Positions 53,290 to 64,000 of a DNA stretch of 64,000 nt are shown piece after piece. The DNA comes from Corynebacterium sp. p3-SID1145 (lineage in GTDB: Bacteria; Actinomycetota; Actinomycetes; Mycobacteriales; Mycobacteriaceae), in assembly GCA_025144245.1 (NCBI GenBank), contig JALXXC010000008.1, positions 62,001-126,000 on the forward strand, written 5' to 3'. The translations under genes were made by a program, and so were the position numbers. The stretch's first letter is position 1, and every line of letters starts with the position of its first letter. The notes under the pieces are model-generated. The model had not been told where the DNA came from. It did no database searches and was given only the letters and a program-made list of their open reading frames with translations.

Positions 53290-55479
53290 ATGAGTATTGA
53301 TGACAACGCCGCTGATAACCAGCAGGCGAACACACCGGCTGGGGCAGAAATGACGACCGAATCGGAAGCGAATTCGGCGCAGCTCAGCGCGGAGACGCAC
53401 ACGCAGTCTGAAACTGGGAATGGGAAAGAGAACGCTGGGGCCGTGGACGAGAACAACGGGAACGAGAACAACGGGCAAGAAGACAACACTGAGAAAACTG
53501 CAGAAAGCACTGCCAACAACGCAGAAAACACCCCAGATGACGCTGCTGACAACGAAGTGACACCGGCAGCATCCTCCGCTGAGGAAAGCGGGGGCGAGGG
53601 GACAGACGAGGCGTCGCAAAGCACTGGCTTCGAGGCCCTCGGCCTGCCGGATGAGGTGCTGGAAGCGGTCAAGCGGGTCGGCTTCGAGGAGCCGTCGCCG
53701 ATTCAGGCGCAGACGATTCCGCTGCTGATGGAAGGCCGCGATGTGGTCGGCCTCGCGCAGACGGGCACGGGCAAGACGGCGGCGTTCGCGCTGCCGGTGC
53801 TCGCCCAGATTGACAAGAAGGCGCGCCACCCGCAGGCGCTTGTGCTTGCGCCGACGCGTGAGCTCGCCCTGCAGGTGTCCGATTCCTTCCAGTCCTTCGC
53901 GGACCACGTGGGTGGCATCTCTGTGCTGCCGATCTACGGCGGTCAGGCGTACGGCATCCAGCTGTCCGGTCTGCGCCGCGGCGCGCAGATCATCGTGGGC
54001 ACCCCGGGCCGCGTCATCGACCACCTGGAGAAGGGCTCGCTGGACATTTCCAACCTGCGTTTCCTCGTGCTCGACGAGGCGGACGAGATGCTCAACATGG
54101 GCTTCCAGGAAGACGTCGAGCGCATCCTTGAGGACACACCGGACGACAAGCAGGTCGCACTGTTCTCCGCGACGATGCCGAACGGCATCCGCCGCATTTC
54201 GAAGCAGTACCTCGACGACCCGGCCGAGATCACGGTCAAGTCCGAGACGCGCACGAACACCAACATCACGCAGCGCTACCTGTTCACCGCGCACCGCAAC
54301 AAGCTCGACGCGATCACCCGCATCCTCGAGGTCACCGAATTCGACGGCATGATCGTCTTCGTGCGCACCAAGCACGAGACTGAGGAAGTCGCCGAGAAGC
54401 TGCGCGCACGCGGTTTCTCCGCCGCCGCGATCAACGGCGACATCGCCCAGCAGCAGCGCGAGCGCACGGTCGACCAGCTTCGCGACGGCCGACTGGACAT
54501 CCTCGTCGCCACCGACGTTGCCGCCCGCGGTCTGGATGTGGAGCGCATCTCCCACGTGCTCAACTACGACATCCCGAACGACACGGAGAGCTACGTCCAC
54601 CGCATCGGCCGTACCGGCCGTGCCGGCCGCACCGGTGAGGCGATCCTGTTCGTCACCCCGCGCGAGCGCCGCATGCTGCGCTCCATCGAGAAGGTCACCG
54701 GCGCCAAGATCGAGGAGATGGACCTGCCCACCGTGGACGAGGTCAACGTCTCCCGCATGGCCAAGTTCTCCGACTCGATCACCGAGTCGCTCGAGAACGA
54801 CCAGATGGACCTCTTCCGCGGTCTGGTGCGCAGCTACTCCGCCGACCACGACGTGCCGATGGAGGACATCGCCGCGGCGCTTGCCGCCCAGACCTCGGGC
54901 GACGAGTTCCTGATGAAGGAGCCGCCGAAGGACAAGCGCGACCGCCGCGACCGCGACCGGTGGGACCGCGACGACCGCCGCGACCGCGGTGGACGGGGGC
55001 GCGACCGCGACGACCGCGGTGGGCGCGGGCGGTTCCACAACGACGACCCGAACTTCGACACCTACCGCCTGGACGTGGGCAAGCGCCAGCACGTCCGCCC
55101 GGGCGCCATCGTCGGTGCCTTGGCCAACGAAGGCGGCCTGACCAACCGCGACTTCGGCCGCATCACCATCGGCGGGGACTTCACCCTCGTCGAGCTGCCG
55201 AAGAATCTCGACCCGGCCGTGCTCGACCGTCTCTCCGACACCCGCATCTCCGGCCAGCTGATCAACATCCAGCGCGACACCGGCGCACCGCCGCGCGGCC
55301 GCGGCGGTCGTGGCGGCTACCGCAGGCGTGACGACGACCGCGACCGCGGATACCGCGGCGGGCGCGACCGCGACCGTGGCCGTGGCTACCGCGGCGGACG
55401 TGGCCGTGACGACCGGTCTGACCGCGGCGACCGTGGTGACCGTGGTGGGCGCGGACGTGACCGCGGCTGGCGCGACTAG
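53290..55479 (+). CDS. deaD: DEAD-box RNA helicase (DeaD/CsdA-like)
   Basis: A 729-residue helicase: a disordered acidic Asn/Glu/Thr-rich N-terminus (about 1-112), Q-motif FEALGLPDEVLEAVKRVGF with SPIQAQTIP, Walker A AQTGTGKT, VLDEADEML, SATMP, and HRIGRTGRAGR. A DbpA/CsdA-like RNA-binding domain follows (LDVGKRQHVRPGAIVGALAN ending NIQRDTG), then an Arg/Gly/Asp-rich tail. It remodels structured RNA during ribosome assembly and mRNA decay, especially in the cold. ATG 53290 is chosen over an in-frame TTG nine bases upstream. Confidence 0.94.
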   Translation: MSIDDNAADNQQANTPAGAEMTTESEANSAQLSAETHTQSETGNGKENAGAVDENNGNENNGQEDNTEKTAESTANNAENTPDDAADNEVTPAASSAEESGGEGTDEASQSTGFEALGLPDEVLEAVKRVGFEEPSPIQAQTIPLLMEGRDVVGLAQTGTGKTAAFALPVLAQIDKKARHPQALVLAPTRELALQVSDSFQSFADHVGGISVLPIYGGQAYGIQLSGLRRGAQIIVGTPGRVIDHLEKGSLDISNLRFLVLDEADEMLNMGFQEDVERILEDTPDDKQVALFSATMPNGIRRISKQYLDDPAEITVKSETRTNTNITQRYLFTAHRNKLDAITRILEVTEFDGMIVFVRTKHETEEVAEKLRARGFSAAAINGDIAQQQRERTVDQLRDGRLDILVATDVAARGLDVERISHVLNYDIPNDTESYVHRIGRTGRAGRTGEAILFVTPRERRMLRSIEKVTGAKIEEMDLPTVDEVNVSRMAKFSDSITESLENDQMDLFRGLVRSYSADHDVPMEDIAAALAAQTSGDEFLMKEPPKDKRDRRDRDRWDRDDRRDRGGRGRDRDDRGGRGRFHNDDPNFDTYRLDVGKRQHVRPGAIVGALANEGGLTNRDFGRITIGGDFTLVELPKNLDPAVLDRLSDTRISGQLINIQRDTGAPPRGRGGRGGYRRRDDDRDRGYRGGRDRDRGRGYRGGRGRDDRSDRGDRGDRGGRGRDRGWRD

Positions 55480-55520
55480 CCCGGGGCCGGGTGCACCGGC
55501 TCTGACCTGATAACGCGAAA

Positions 55521-55565
55521 CGCCCCCTTCCTGAACCGTGGTGACACGGAACAGGGAAGGGGGCG
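55521..55565. terminator. Strong bidirectional terminator
   Basis: CGCCCCCTTCC (55521-55531) and GGAAGGGGGCG (55555-55565) pair over 11 bases, with an inner CCGT/ACGG stem; located between convergent genes, and followed by GTTTTGG. Confidence 0.8.
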
Positions 55566-55595
55566 GACGTTTTGGTCGCCGCTACCTGAAGGTGT

Positions 55596-56078
55596 TTAAG
55601 CCGGAGCCGGCAGGAACATCAGGATCAGGACGACGAACCACAGGAGGCTGAAGATGCCGCCGCCGGCAGCTGCCTTGACGCGGGCGGAATCAAAATTGGT
55701 GGCCGCATCGCGCGGGTCGGCATCAGCCGGGGCTAGAGCACCGAGGCTGCCCATCATCTTGCGCTGCTGCGGGATGACCATGATGAACAGGAACAGCCAC
55801 GCGATGACGCTGAGCACGATCGCGGTGTGCATCCAGTAGTTGGTCTTGTGGGCCTCCCAGTTGAAGGCGAGCAGGGCAGCACCTAGCAGCGGCACCAGCA
55901 GGGAGAGCAGACCGTAGGTGGTGGAGGTGCGGTGCAGGAACGAAGCGCGGCCGATAGCTTCTTCCGAACCGGAGTTAGCGGCCTTGGCGGCCTTCGGGAA
56001 CGCGGACACAGCCACGGTCACCGGGCCGATCAGGAGGACCGCTGCGGCAACGTGCAGGAAAAGCATCAAAGTTGTCAT
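55596..56078 (-). CDS. Four-helix membrane protein (DUF2269-like)
   Basis: A 160-residue protein with four predicted helices (TLMLFLHVAAAVLLIGPVTV, LLSLLVPLLGAALLAFNW, WMHTAIVLSVIAWLFLFIMV and GGIFSLLWFVVLILMFLP). The first-helix histidine (LMLFLHVAAAV) and the size resemble DUF2269 proteins, found in actinobacteria with unknown role. It follows the HNH nuclease gene by six bases on the same strand, so they are probably co-transcribed. Confidence 0.75.
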   Translation of the reverse strand: MTTLMLFLHVAAAVLLIGPVTVAVSAFPKAAKAANSGSEEAIGRASFLHRTSTTYGLLSLLVPLLGAALLAFNWEAHKTNYWMHTAIVLSVIAWLFLFIMVIPQQRKMMGSLGALAPADADPRDAATNFDSARVKAAAGGGIFSLLWFVVLILMFLPAPA

Positions 56079-56084
56079 GGCACC

Positions 56085-56741
56085 TTACTCTACGGAATGC
56101 AGCGGGATTCTCCCAGCTGGGGCGAAAATACTTGCCATCCCACGCAGACCGGAGCACTGGCGCCGCATGGCGCGCACGTCCGGTCGCGGCAGTTCAAGGT
56201 GGTAGGTGCGCGCGACATCGGCGATGCGGCGGGCGTACGCGCAGCGGGCTCCGGCATCGGGAGGCAGCCATTCGCTGGGCAGTGAGTCGGACTTGGCCTG
56301 GTTGGCCGCGCGTGAGGTGACCACGAGGTTGAGCGGGTCGTTGGCGAACGCGGTGCGCTTATCCTCCGGCCAGGCGTGCGCCCCGGAATCCCATGCGGCG
56401 CGCAGGGGGATGATGTGGTCGATCTCCACGTCGGCCGGCTCGAGGTCCTCCCCGGTGTAGGGGTCGGTGTAGTTCGCTGTGCGGGACGCGTCCCACTGGC
56501 GGTAGGGCACGGTGCACGATTCCACCTGCCAAGCGTCGGCCATGACGGCTTCGCGGGTGGTGCAGCCGGCGGGTTGGATGGCCCACCCGCCTTCGCCGAA
56601 GAATTCACGTTCGTAGCCGAGGACGGTGCGGCGGGAATGGGGGTGGGAGGGGACGTCGATAAGCGAATACGGGGTGGGGAACGGCACGACCGCAATGGTG
56701 GCGGCGGCGAGGACGGCGAGGTATGCGCGGAACCATGTCAT
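56085..56741 (-). CDS. Secreted HNH/DUF1524-type endonuclease
   Basis: A 218-residue exported nuclease: an N-terminal hydrophobic segment (FRAYLAVLAAATIAVVPF) acting as signal peptide, then a DUF1524-like HNH core, VEIDHIIPLRAAWDSG, FANDPLNLVVTSRAANQAKSD and the PSEWLPPD tail of the GmrSD C-terminal type. Asp-His of VEIDH and Asn of DPLNLV are the catalytic pattern. Four cysteines outside the core suggest two disulphides. Such proteins cut extracellular DNA, useful for nutrition or competition. It also carries an 11-mer copy (56654-56664) in Ser-Leu-Ile-Asp. Confidence 0.87.
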   Translation of the reverse strand: MTWFRAYLAVLAAATIAVVPFPTPYSLIDVPSHPHSRRTVLGYEREFFGEGGWAIQPAGCTTREAVMADAWQVESCTVPYRQWDASRTANYTDPYTGEDLEPADVEIDHIIPLRAAWDSGAHAWPEDKRTAFANDPLNLVVTSRAANQAKSDSLPSEWLPPDAGARCAYARRIADVARTYHLELPRPDVRAMRRQCSGLRGMASIFAPAGRIPLHSVE

Positions 56742-56810
56742 GCCTTATTGGACTGCCCCGGACGCGCTGAGGTTCCCGGTTCGCGTTCACTCCCCGTAGC
56801 GCGCAACTAG

Positions 56811-56885
56811 CTCACTGGATCCAGCTAGTTGGATCCAGCTAAACGCGCCGTGCACGGCAAATAGCTGGATCCAGGTAGCTGGATT
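56811..56885. repeat. Palindromic element built from TAGCTGGATCCA
   Basis: TGGATCCAGCTA (56830-56841) and TAGCTGGATCCA (56862-56873) form a perfect inverted repeat, enclosing the 12-base palindrome GCCGTGCACGGC (56847-56858). A further copy (CTGGATCCAGCTAG, 56815-56828) lies before it and a partial one (TAGCTGGAT, from 56877) after it. The element is upstream of the HNH gene and next to the putP terminator. Confidence 0.8.
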
Positions 56886-56915
56886 TAAACAGCAGGGACC
56901 TTGCAGGCATGAAAA

Positions 56916-56953
56916 AAGGGGGACACACGGCGTTGAAACCGTGCGTCCCCCTT
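56916..56953 (-). terminator. Intrinsic terminator after putP
   Basis: AAGGGGGACACACGG (56916-56930) pairs with CCGTGCGTCCCCCTT (56939-56953), one mismatch, and reads as a stem followed by TTTTTT in the putP direction; the putP stop is 41 bases away. Confidence 0.8.
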
Positions 56954-56993
56954 CAGTTTCGGCTCATGTCAGGTGAGCCGGAAAGTCAGCTGT

Positions 56994-58553
56994 TTAGCGC
57001 GGGGTGCTCTCCAGTGCATCGTCGAAGCTGTCGTCCGGGTGCGCCATAGCGTAATCGAAGACGTGGCCGGCGCGGTCGAACTCAGCCTCGGATTCCGGAT
57101 TCGGCTTGGTGGCCAGGGAGACGACGACCATCGCGATGGTGGCGAACAGGACGCCCGGAACCATCTCGTAGATCAGCTCGGAGGTAGCCGGGACGTAGCC
57201 CCAGATCAGTACGGTCACGGCGCCGACGATCATGCAGGCCATCGCGCCCTGAGCCGTGAGACGGCGCCAGAACAGGGAGGCGACGACGACCGGGCCGAAT
57301 GCGGCACCGAAGCCGGCCCACGCGAAGCCGACCAGGCCCAGAATGGTGTCCGACGGGTTGAGCGCCATGAGGATGGCGATCAGGGCGATGAGGACGACCA
57401 TGCCGCGAGATGCGATGAGCAGGGAGCGGCCGGTCAATTCCTTCTTGGCGAAGCCGCGGAAGAGGTCCTCGATCAGCGCGGACGAGGTGACCAGCAGCTG
57501 GGAGGACATGGTGGACATGATCGCGGCGAGGACGGCGGTGAGGACCAGGCCCGCGAACAACGGGTGGAACAGGATGTAGGTCATGTCCAGGAAGATGGTC
57601 TCAAAGCCCTCGCGGTCCGTGACGGAGTGCTCGGTCTGGCCGAAGAAGCTCGTGCCGATGATGGCGGTGAACACGGAGCCGATGTAGCAGATGCCCACCC
57701 AGATCATGCCGGCATTGCGGCCGGAGCGTGCCTCGGACGGGCTGCGCAGAGCCATGAAACGGGTGACAATGTGCGGCTGGCCCAGGTAGCCCAGGCCCCA
57801 GGACAGGTTGCCGATGATGGTGGCGGCGGACACGCCCGCGAAGAAGTTGAAGAAGGTCGGGTTGCCGTTCTCGTGCGGCCCGTACTTGTGGTCCAGCGGG
57901 TAGGTGAAGATGTCGCCGGCGTTGTCGATGGCGAACAGCGCCATGATCGGGACGATCATCAGCGCGAGGAACATCAGGATGCCCTGCGCGACATCGGTGT
58001 AGGAGACGGCGAAGAAGCCGCCGACGAAGGTGTAGACGACGGTGATCGCGCCGACGATAAGCATGCCCCACAGGTAGTCGCCCTTGAACGTCGACTCGAA
58101 GTAGCGTCCGCCGGCGACCATGCCGGAGGAGACGTAGAAGGTGAAGAAGAAGATGATGATCACAGCCGCGATGACGCGAAGCGCGCGCGACTGGTCGTGG
58201 GTGCGGTTTTCGAAGAAGCTCGGCAGAGTGATCGAGTTGTTGGCCACTTCGGAGTAGGCGCGCATGCGCGGTGCGACCCACTGCCAGTTGGCCAAGGCAC
58301 CGAGGAAGAGACCGATGACGATCCACAGCTCACTCATGCCGGAGACGAATAGCGCGCCCGGCAGACCCATGAGCAGCCAGCCTGACATATCTGAGGCGCC
58401 GGCAGAGATACCGGCGACGAAGGCCGGCAGATCGCGCCCGCCGATGACGTAGTCGCCATAGTGGGTGGTTTTGCGCCATCCGTAATAACCGATGGCGAGC
58501 ATCATTCCGAAGTAGATGACCACCGCAATGATCATCCATGTGTTCTCGGACAT
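56994..58553 (-). CDS. putP: Sodium/proline symporter PutP
   Basis: A 519-residue sodium:solute symporter (SSS family) with about 13 helices. GGRDLPAFVAGISAGASDMSGW and AIGYYGWRKTTHYGDY match the sodium and substrate sites of PutP, and GWALGYLGQPH appears as GLGYLGQPHIVTRFMA. It imports L-proline for osmoprotection and nutrition. The ATG at 58553 has AAAGGAGA eight bases before it; the frame stays open to 59246 but the extension runs through the helicase gene and is shadow reading. Divergent from the SNF2 gene. Confidence 0.94.
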   Translation of the reverse strand: MSENTWMIIAVVIYFGMMLAIGYYGWRKTTHYGDYVIGGRDLPAFVAGISAGASDMSGWLLMGLPGALFVSGMSELWIVIGLFLGALANWQWVAPRMRAYSEVANNSITLPSFFENRTHDQSRALRVIAAVIIIFFFTFYVSSGMVAGGRYFESTFKGDYLWGMLIVGAITVVYTFVGGFFAVSYTDVAQGILMFLALMIVPIMALFAIDNAGDIFTYPLDHKYGPHENGNPTFFNFFAGVSAATIIGNLSWGLGYLGQPHIVTRFMALRSPSEARSGRNAGMIWVGICYIGSVFTAIIGTSFFGQTEHSVTDREGFETIFLDMTYILFHPLFAGLVLTAVLAAIMSTMSSQLLVTSSALIEDLFRGFAKKELTGRSLLIASRGMVVLIALIAILMALNPSDTILGLVGFAWAGFGAAFGPVVVASLFWRRLTAQGAMACMIVGAVTVLIWGYVPATSELIYEMVPGVLFATIAMVVVSLATKPNPESEAEFDRAGHVFDYAMAHPDDSFDDALESTPR

Positions 58554-58704
58554 AGGTCTCCTTTGTGTTCTTACGGCCCGTAGCTTTAAAGGCCCGTGGT
58601 TTTCAGAAGCAACGGCCAGAATAACGTACGCGGAAACACAGGGTGCCTTTACGTGCTTTTTGATTCGGGTGGTGGTGTCGGTCGCCGGTGGTAGAAAAGA
58701 GGTT

Positions 58705-61767
<3,063 letters not shown>

Positions 61768-61788
61768 GAGACAGGGGAGAAAACGACT

Positions 61789-62613
61789 ATGCCGCGACCG
61801 CAGATGGACAACGTCACCTTCGTCAATTTCGGCGCCCGCAAAAAGGTGGACAGCGCCGCCGAGACGACCACGCCGCACGACGAGTCGGAGACCACGCGGG
61901 CGGAGATCCTCCGCTTCAACGAGGCCGCCCGCACCATTTACCGCGCCGCGCAACAGGGAACGGACCAGGGGCGTTTCTCCCGGGGCCGGAAATACGCCGA
62001 GCAGGGCAATGTCCTCGAGGTCCGTCCTGAGCCCGGCCGCTTCACCGCTACTGTTGCCGGCACCCAGAACGAGCCGTTCACCACACTGGTCATCCTCCCG
62101 TACCGCGATTCCGACACCATCCGCGACGCTTTGAGAATCATGTCGCACAATTCCAACGCGCTCGCAGAGGTCCGCAACGGCTACTTCAGCCGGGAGTTGC
62201 TCGACTGCCTCTTCGCCGGCGCTGACGAGAAAATTCGTTTCCGCTGCGACTGCCCGGACGATTCCCGGGTGTGCAAGCACGGTGTCGCGGCCGCGATCAA
62301 GGCAGCCGAGCTTATCGACGCCGACCCCACCCTCCTGTTCCGCCTCCGCAACCTCGACCTGAACACCCTCGAGCGCCAGCTCCGCGAATCCGCCGGGGAG
62401 CGGGCCAAAGAATCTGCCGAGGAGGGCTCGGAGTTCTTCTGGGACGGCCATGTCCTGCCGCATCTGCCGGATCCGAAGATCGCCCCGATGATCGAGGACT
62501 CCGATCTGGACCTGCTGCACAAGGCGATGCAGACCATTTCCTTCACCAATATCGACCAGCTGCGCGCCGTGTCCGACCTAGAGGACCTGTATGACGAGCT
62601 CACCCGGCGGTAG
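61789..62613 (+). CDS. SWIM zinc-finger protein, partner of SNF2 helicase
   Basis: A 274-residue protein with a SWIM zinc finger near residues 150-162, FRCDCPDDSRVCKHGVA, fitting the CxC...CxH rule (C-D-C-x6-C-K-H). The rest is a helical region and a C-terminal extension; no nuclease or ATPase motif. SWIM proteins bind nucleic acid or other proteins and in many bacteria stand next to an SNF2 helicase, as here (21-base gap). It ends 69 bases before the phosphoesterase gene. The 11-mer at 62310 encodes Leu-Ile-Asp right after the finger. Confidence 0.88.
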   Translation: MPRPQMDNVTFVNFGARKKVDSAAETTTPHDESETTRAEILRFNEAARTIYRAAQQGTDQGRFSRGRKYAEQGNVLEVRPEPGRFTATVAGTQNEPFTTLVILPYRDSDTIRDALRIMSHNSNALAEVRNGYFSRELLDCLFAGADEKIRFRCDCPDDSRVCKHGVAAAIKAAELIDADPTLLFRLRNLDLNTLERQLRESAGERAKESAEEGSEFFWDGHVLPHLPDPKIAPMIEDSDLDLLHKAMQTISFTNIDQLRAVSDLEDLYDELTRR

Positions 62614-62682
62614 CGAACGTGCGTTCGGGAACATCAGCCCACGTCAACAGCGTGGTTCACCCCGGGTGGTAGTACTTGCATC

Positions 62683-63840
62683 ATGACCTCGAGTCCACAG
62701 CACGTCACCTTCATCCACAGTTCCGATTTCCAGCTCGGCATGACCCGCTGGTTCCTGGACGACAATGCCCAGTCCCGTTTCGACGACTCGCGGCTCCGCG
62801 CCATCGCCCGCCTCGGCGACCTCGCCACCGAGACGGGTGCGGAGTTCATCGTCGTCGCAGGAGACGTCTTCGACGCCAACGCCCTGGCGGCGCAGACCAT
62901 GGGCCGCGCCCTCGAGGCGCTCGGCGCCTTGCCCGTGCCCGTCTACCTGCTGCCGGGCAACCACGACGCCCTCCTGCCGGGCGCGGCGCTCGAGCGCGCC
63001 GGGCAGCGCGAGAACATCACGGTGCTCAGTGATTCCACGCCCGTCGAGGTCCGCCCCGGTGTGGAGCTGGTCGGGGCGCCGCTTTTGGCCCGCTACGCCA
63101 CCGAGGATCTCGCCGCGAAAGCGCTGGCGGAGCTGGAGCCGACAGATTCCATCCGCGTCCTCGTCGCCCACGGCCAGTGCGAGGACCGCAGCGGGGAGAA
63201 CAAGCCGGACCGTATCGATTTGCCGGGGCTCGAGGCAGCTGCGGCCGCAGGCACCATCGACTATGTGGCCATGGGCGACACCCACTCCGCAGGCTCTATC
63301 GGCAATTCCGGCCGGGTGTGGTTCTCCGGGGCTCCCGAGGTCACCGACTTCCACGACCGGCGCGAGGGCGTCGAAGGGGGAGAGGTCAATTCGGGGAAGG
63401 CGCTCGTGGTGGAGATCGACAAACGCTCCGCGGACGACGTCGACGTCACGGTCGATGAACGCGTGACCGGTGAATGGATTTTCGACGCCCTGCACTGGGA
63501 GGTCACGGACGGCGCCGACGTCGAGGACCTGCTCGCGCAGCTCGATGCTTACCCGGAAAAAGCCCGCACGGTGGTGAAATACTCCATCGCCGGCACCCTC
63601 GGCTTGGAGGCGACCCGCGCACTGGAGGAGGGGCTTGCCAGCCGGGAGAATATCTTCGGTGCGCTGTACGAGCGTGAGCGCCTCATGGATCTCCATCTCG
63701 AGCCCAGCGACGAGGAGCTCGAGGATCTGCCGTTGAGCGGTTATGCCCGTGAGGCGATGTCGGAGCTCCTCGGCTCGCCCGACGAATCCTCCCGCGATGC
63801 CGTCAACCTCCTGTTCCGTCTGAGCAAGGAGCCGAAATAA
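62683..63840 (+). CDS. SbcD/Mre11-like metallophosphoesterase
   Basis: A 385-residue calcineurin-type phosphoesterase of the DNA double-strand-break repair family. Motifs: FIHSSDFQLG (the usual D-x-H reads D-x-Q), VVAGDVFDAN, LPGNHD, LVAHGQCED and MGDTHSAG. The Asp-x-Gln is known in the actinobacterial Rv1277-like branch, so metal binding is altered rather than destroyed. Normally an SbcC/Rad50-like ATPase is its partner, and exactly that starts at 63840 with a TAATG overlap. Confidence 0.9.
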   Translation: MTSSPQHVTFIHSSDFQLGMTRWFLDDNAQSRFDDSRLRAIARLGDLATETGAEFIVVAGDVFDANALAAQTMGRALEALGALPVPVYLLPGNHDALLPGAALERAGQRENITVLSDSTPVEVRPGVELVGAPLLARYATEDLAAKALAELEPTDSIRVLVAHGQCEDRSGENKPDRIDLPGLEAAAAAGTIDYVAMGDTHSAGSIGNSGRVWFSGAPEVTDFHDRREGVEGGEVNSGKALVVEIDKRSADDVDVTVDERVTGEWIFDALHWEVTDGADVEDLLAQLDAYPEKARTVVKYSIAGTLGLEATRALEEGLASRENIFGALYERERLMDLHLEPSDEELEDLPLSGYAREAMSELLGSPDESSRDAVNLLFRLSKEPK

Positions 63841-64000
63841 TGCGCATTCACTCGCTTGTCATCGACAATGTTCGCGCGGTCAAGCACCTCGAGCTCACCG
63901 ACCTGCCCGACACAGGCGTCATCCTCATCCATGGTGACAACGAGGCTGGCAAGTCCACCATCCTCGACGCGCTGGACGCTGTGCTGACCGTCAAGCACGA
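63840..64000 (+). CDS. SbcC/Rad50-like ATPase, N-terminal part only
   Basis: The first 53 residues are visible before the window ends. MRIHSLVIDNVRAVKHLEL and GDNEAGKSTILDALDAVL are the AAA/ABC-type N-terminal strand and Walker A (GDNEAGKST) of SbcC/Rad50-like proteins. The ATG overlaps the phosphoesterase stop (TAATG), supporting one complex. The coiled coil, zinc hook and C-terminal half lie outside. Confidence 0.85.
   Translation, partial: MRIHSLVIDNVRAVKHLELTDLPDTGVILIHGDNEAGKSTILDALDAVLTVKH

Overview
The window is a GC-rich (roughly 65 % by eye) actinobacterial chromosome segment. Its gene content and order point to Corynebacterium or a close mycolic-acid relative: typA, an LpqW-like lipoprotein, mshB, fdxC, dapC, dapD, dapE, folP2, gpgS, glgA/glgC, sigE with its anti-sigma factor, tatB, mrp and a fused 2-oxoglutarate dehydrogenase E1/E2 (odhA) follow in the order known from corynebacteria and partly from Mycobacterium. 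No rRNA, tRNA, CRISPR array or complete insertion sequence was seen.

Layout. 1-3.5 kb: a truncated gene at the left edge, then small conserved-domain genes (DUF808, DUF2218, DUF402) and a secreted protein. 3.7-11 kb: typA, lpqW-like, mshB (mycothiol), a membrane protein, ferredoxin, dapC and a GtrA-like flippase. 11.2-13.1 kb: an orphan 629-residue gene of visibly lower GC. 13.2-21.8 kb: two dapD paralogues flanking an amino-acid permease, dapE, then a tight LOG-folP2-gpgS-DivIVA-like-DUF3117-methyltransferase run. 21.9-25.9 kb: glycogen genes glgA and glgC, divergent, with a degenerate GH32 protein behind glgA. 25.9-30.6 kb: O-methyltransferase, sigE/anti-sigma/tatB envelope-stress cluster, mrp, a stress protein and a lipoprotein. 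31-32.3 kb: a secreted SGNH hydrolase in an AT-richer patch. 32.3-40.8 kb: odhA, a fused tandem ABC exporter and a membrane-associated protein. 41-46.5 kb: carboxylesterase, very acidic protein, MFS transporter and nucleoside hydrolase. 46.5-50.7 kb: a lower-GC, defence-like pair (DUF4041/GIY-YIG nuclease-like and PLD-helicase-DUF3427) behind mutT. 51-58.5 kb: lipoprotein paralogues, a DEAD-box RNA helicase, a secreted HNH nuclease and putP. 58.7-64 kb: SNF2 helicase, SWIM zinc-finger protein, SbcD-like phosphoesterase and the start of an SbcC-like ATPase, cut by the right edge.

The most striking signal is not a gene. An 11-base word, GCTTATCGACG (CGTCGATAAGC on the other strand), occurs 21 times exactly and in both orientations, where far less than one copy is expected. 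Most copies lie inside genes in four different reading contexts, two are intergenic, and none falls in the three AT-richer, apparently acquired patches. It behaves like a genome-wide DNA signature (an uptake-type, recombination-type or protein-binding word) rather than a protein motif.
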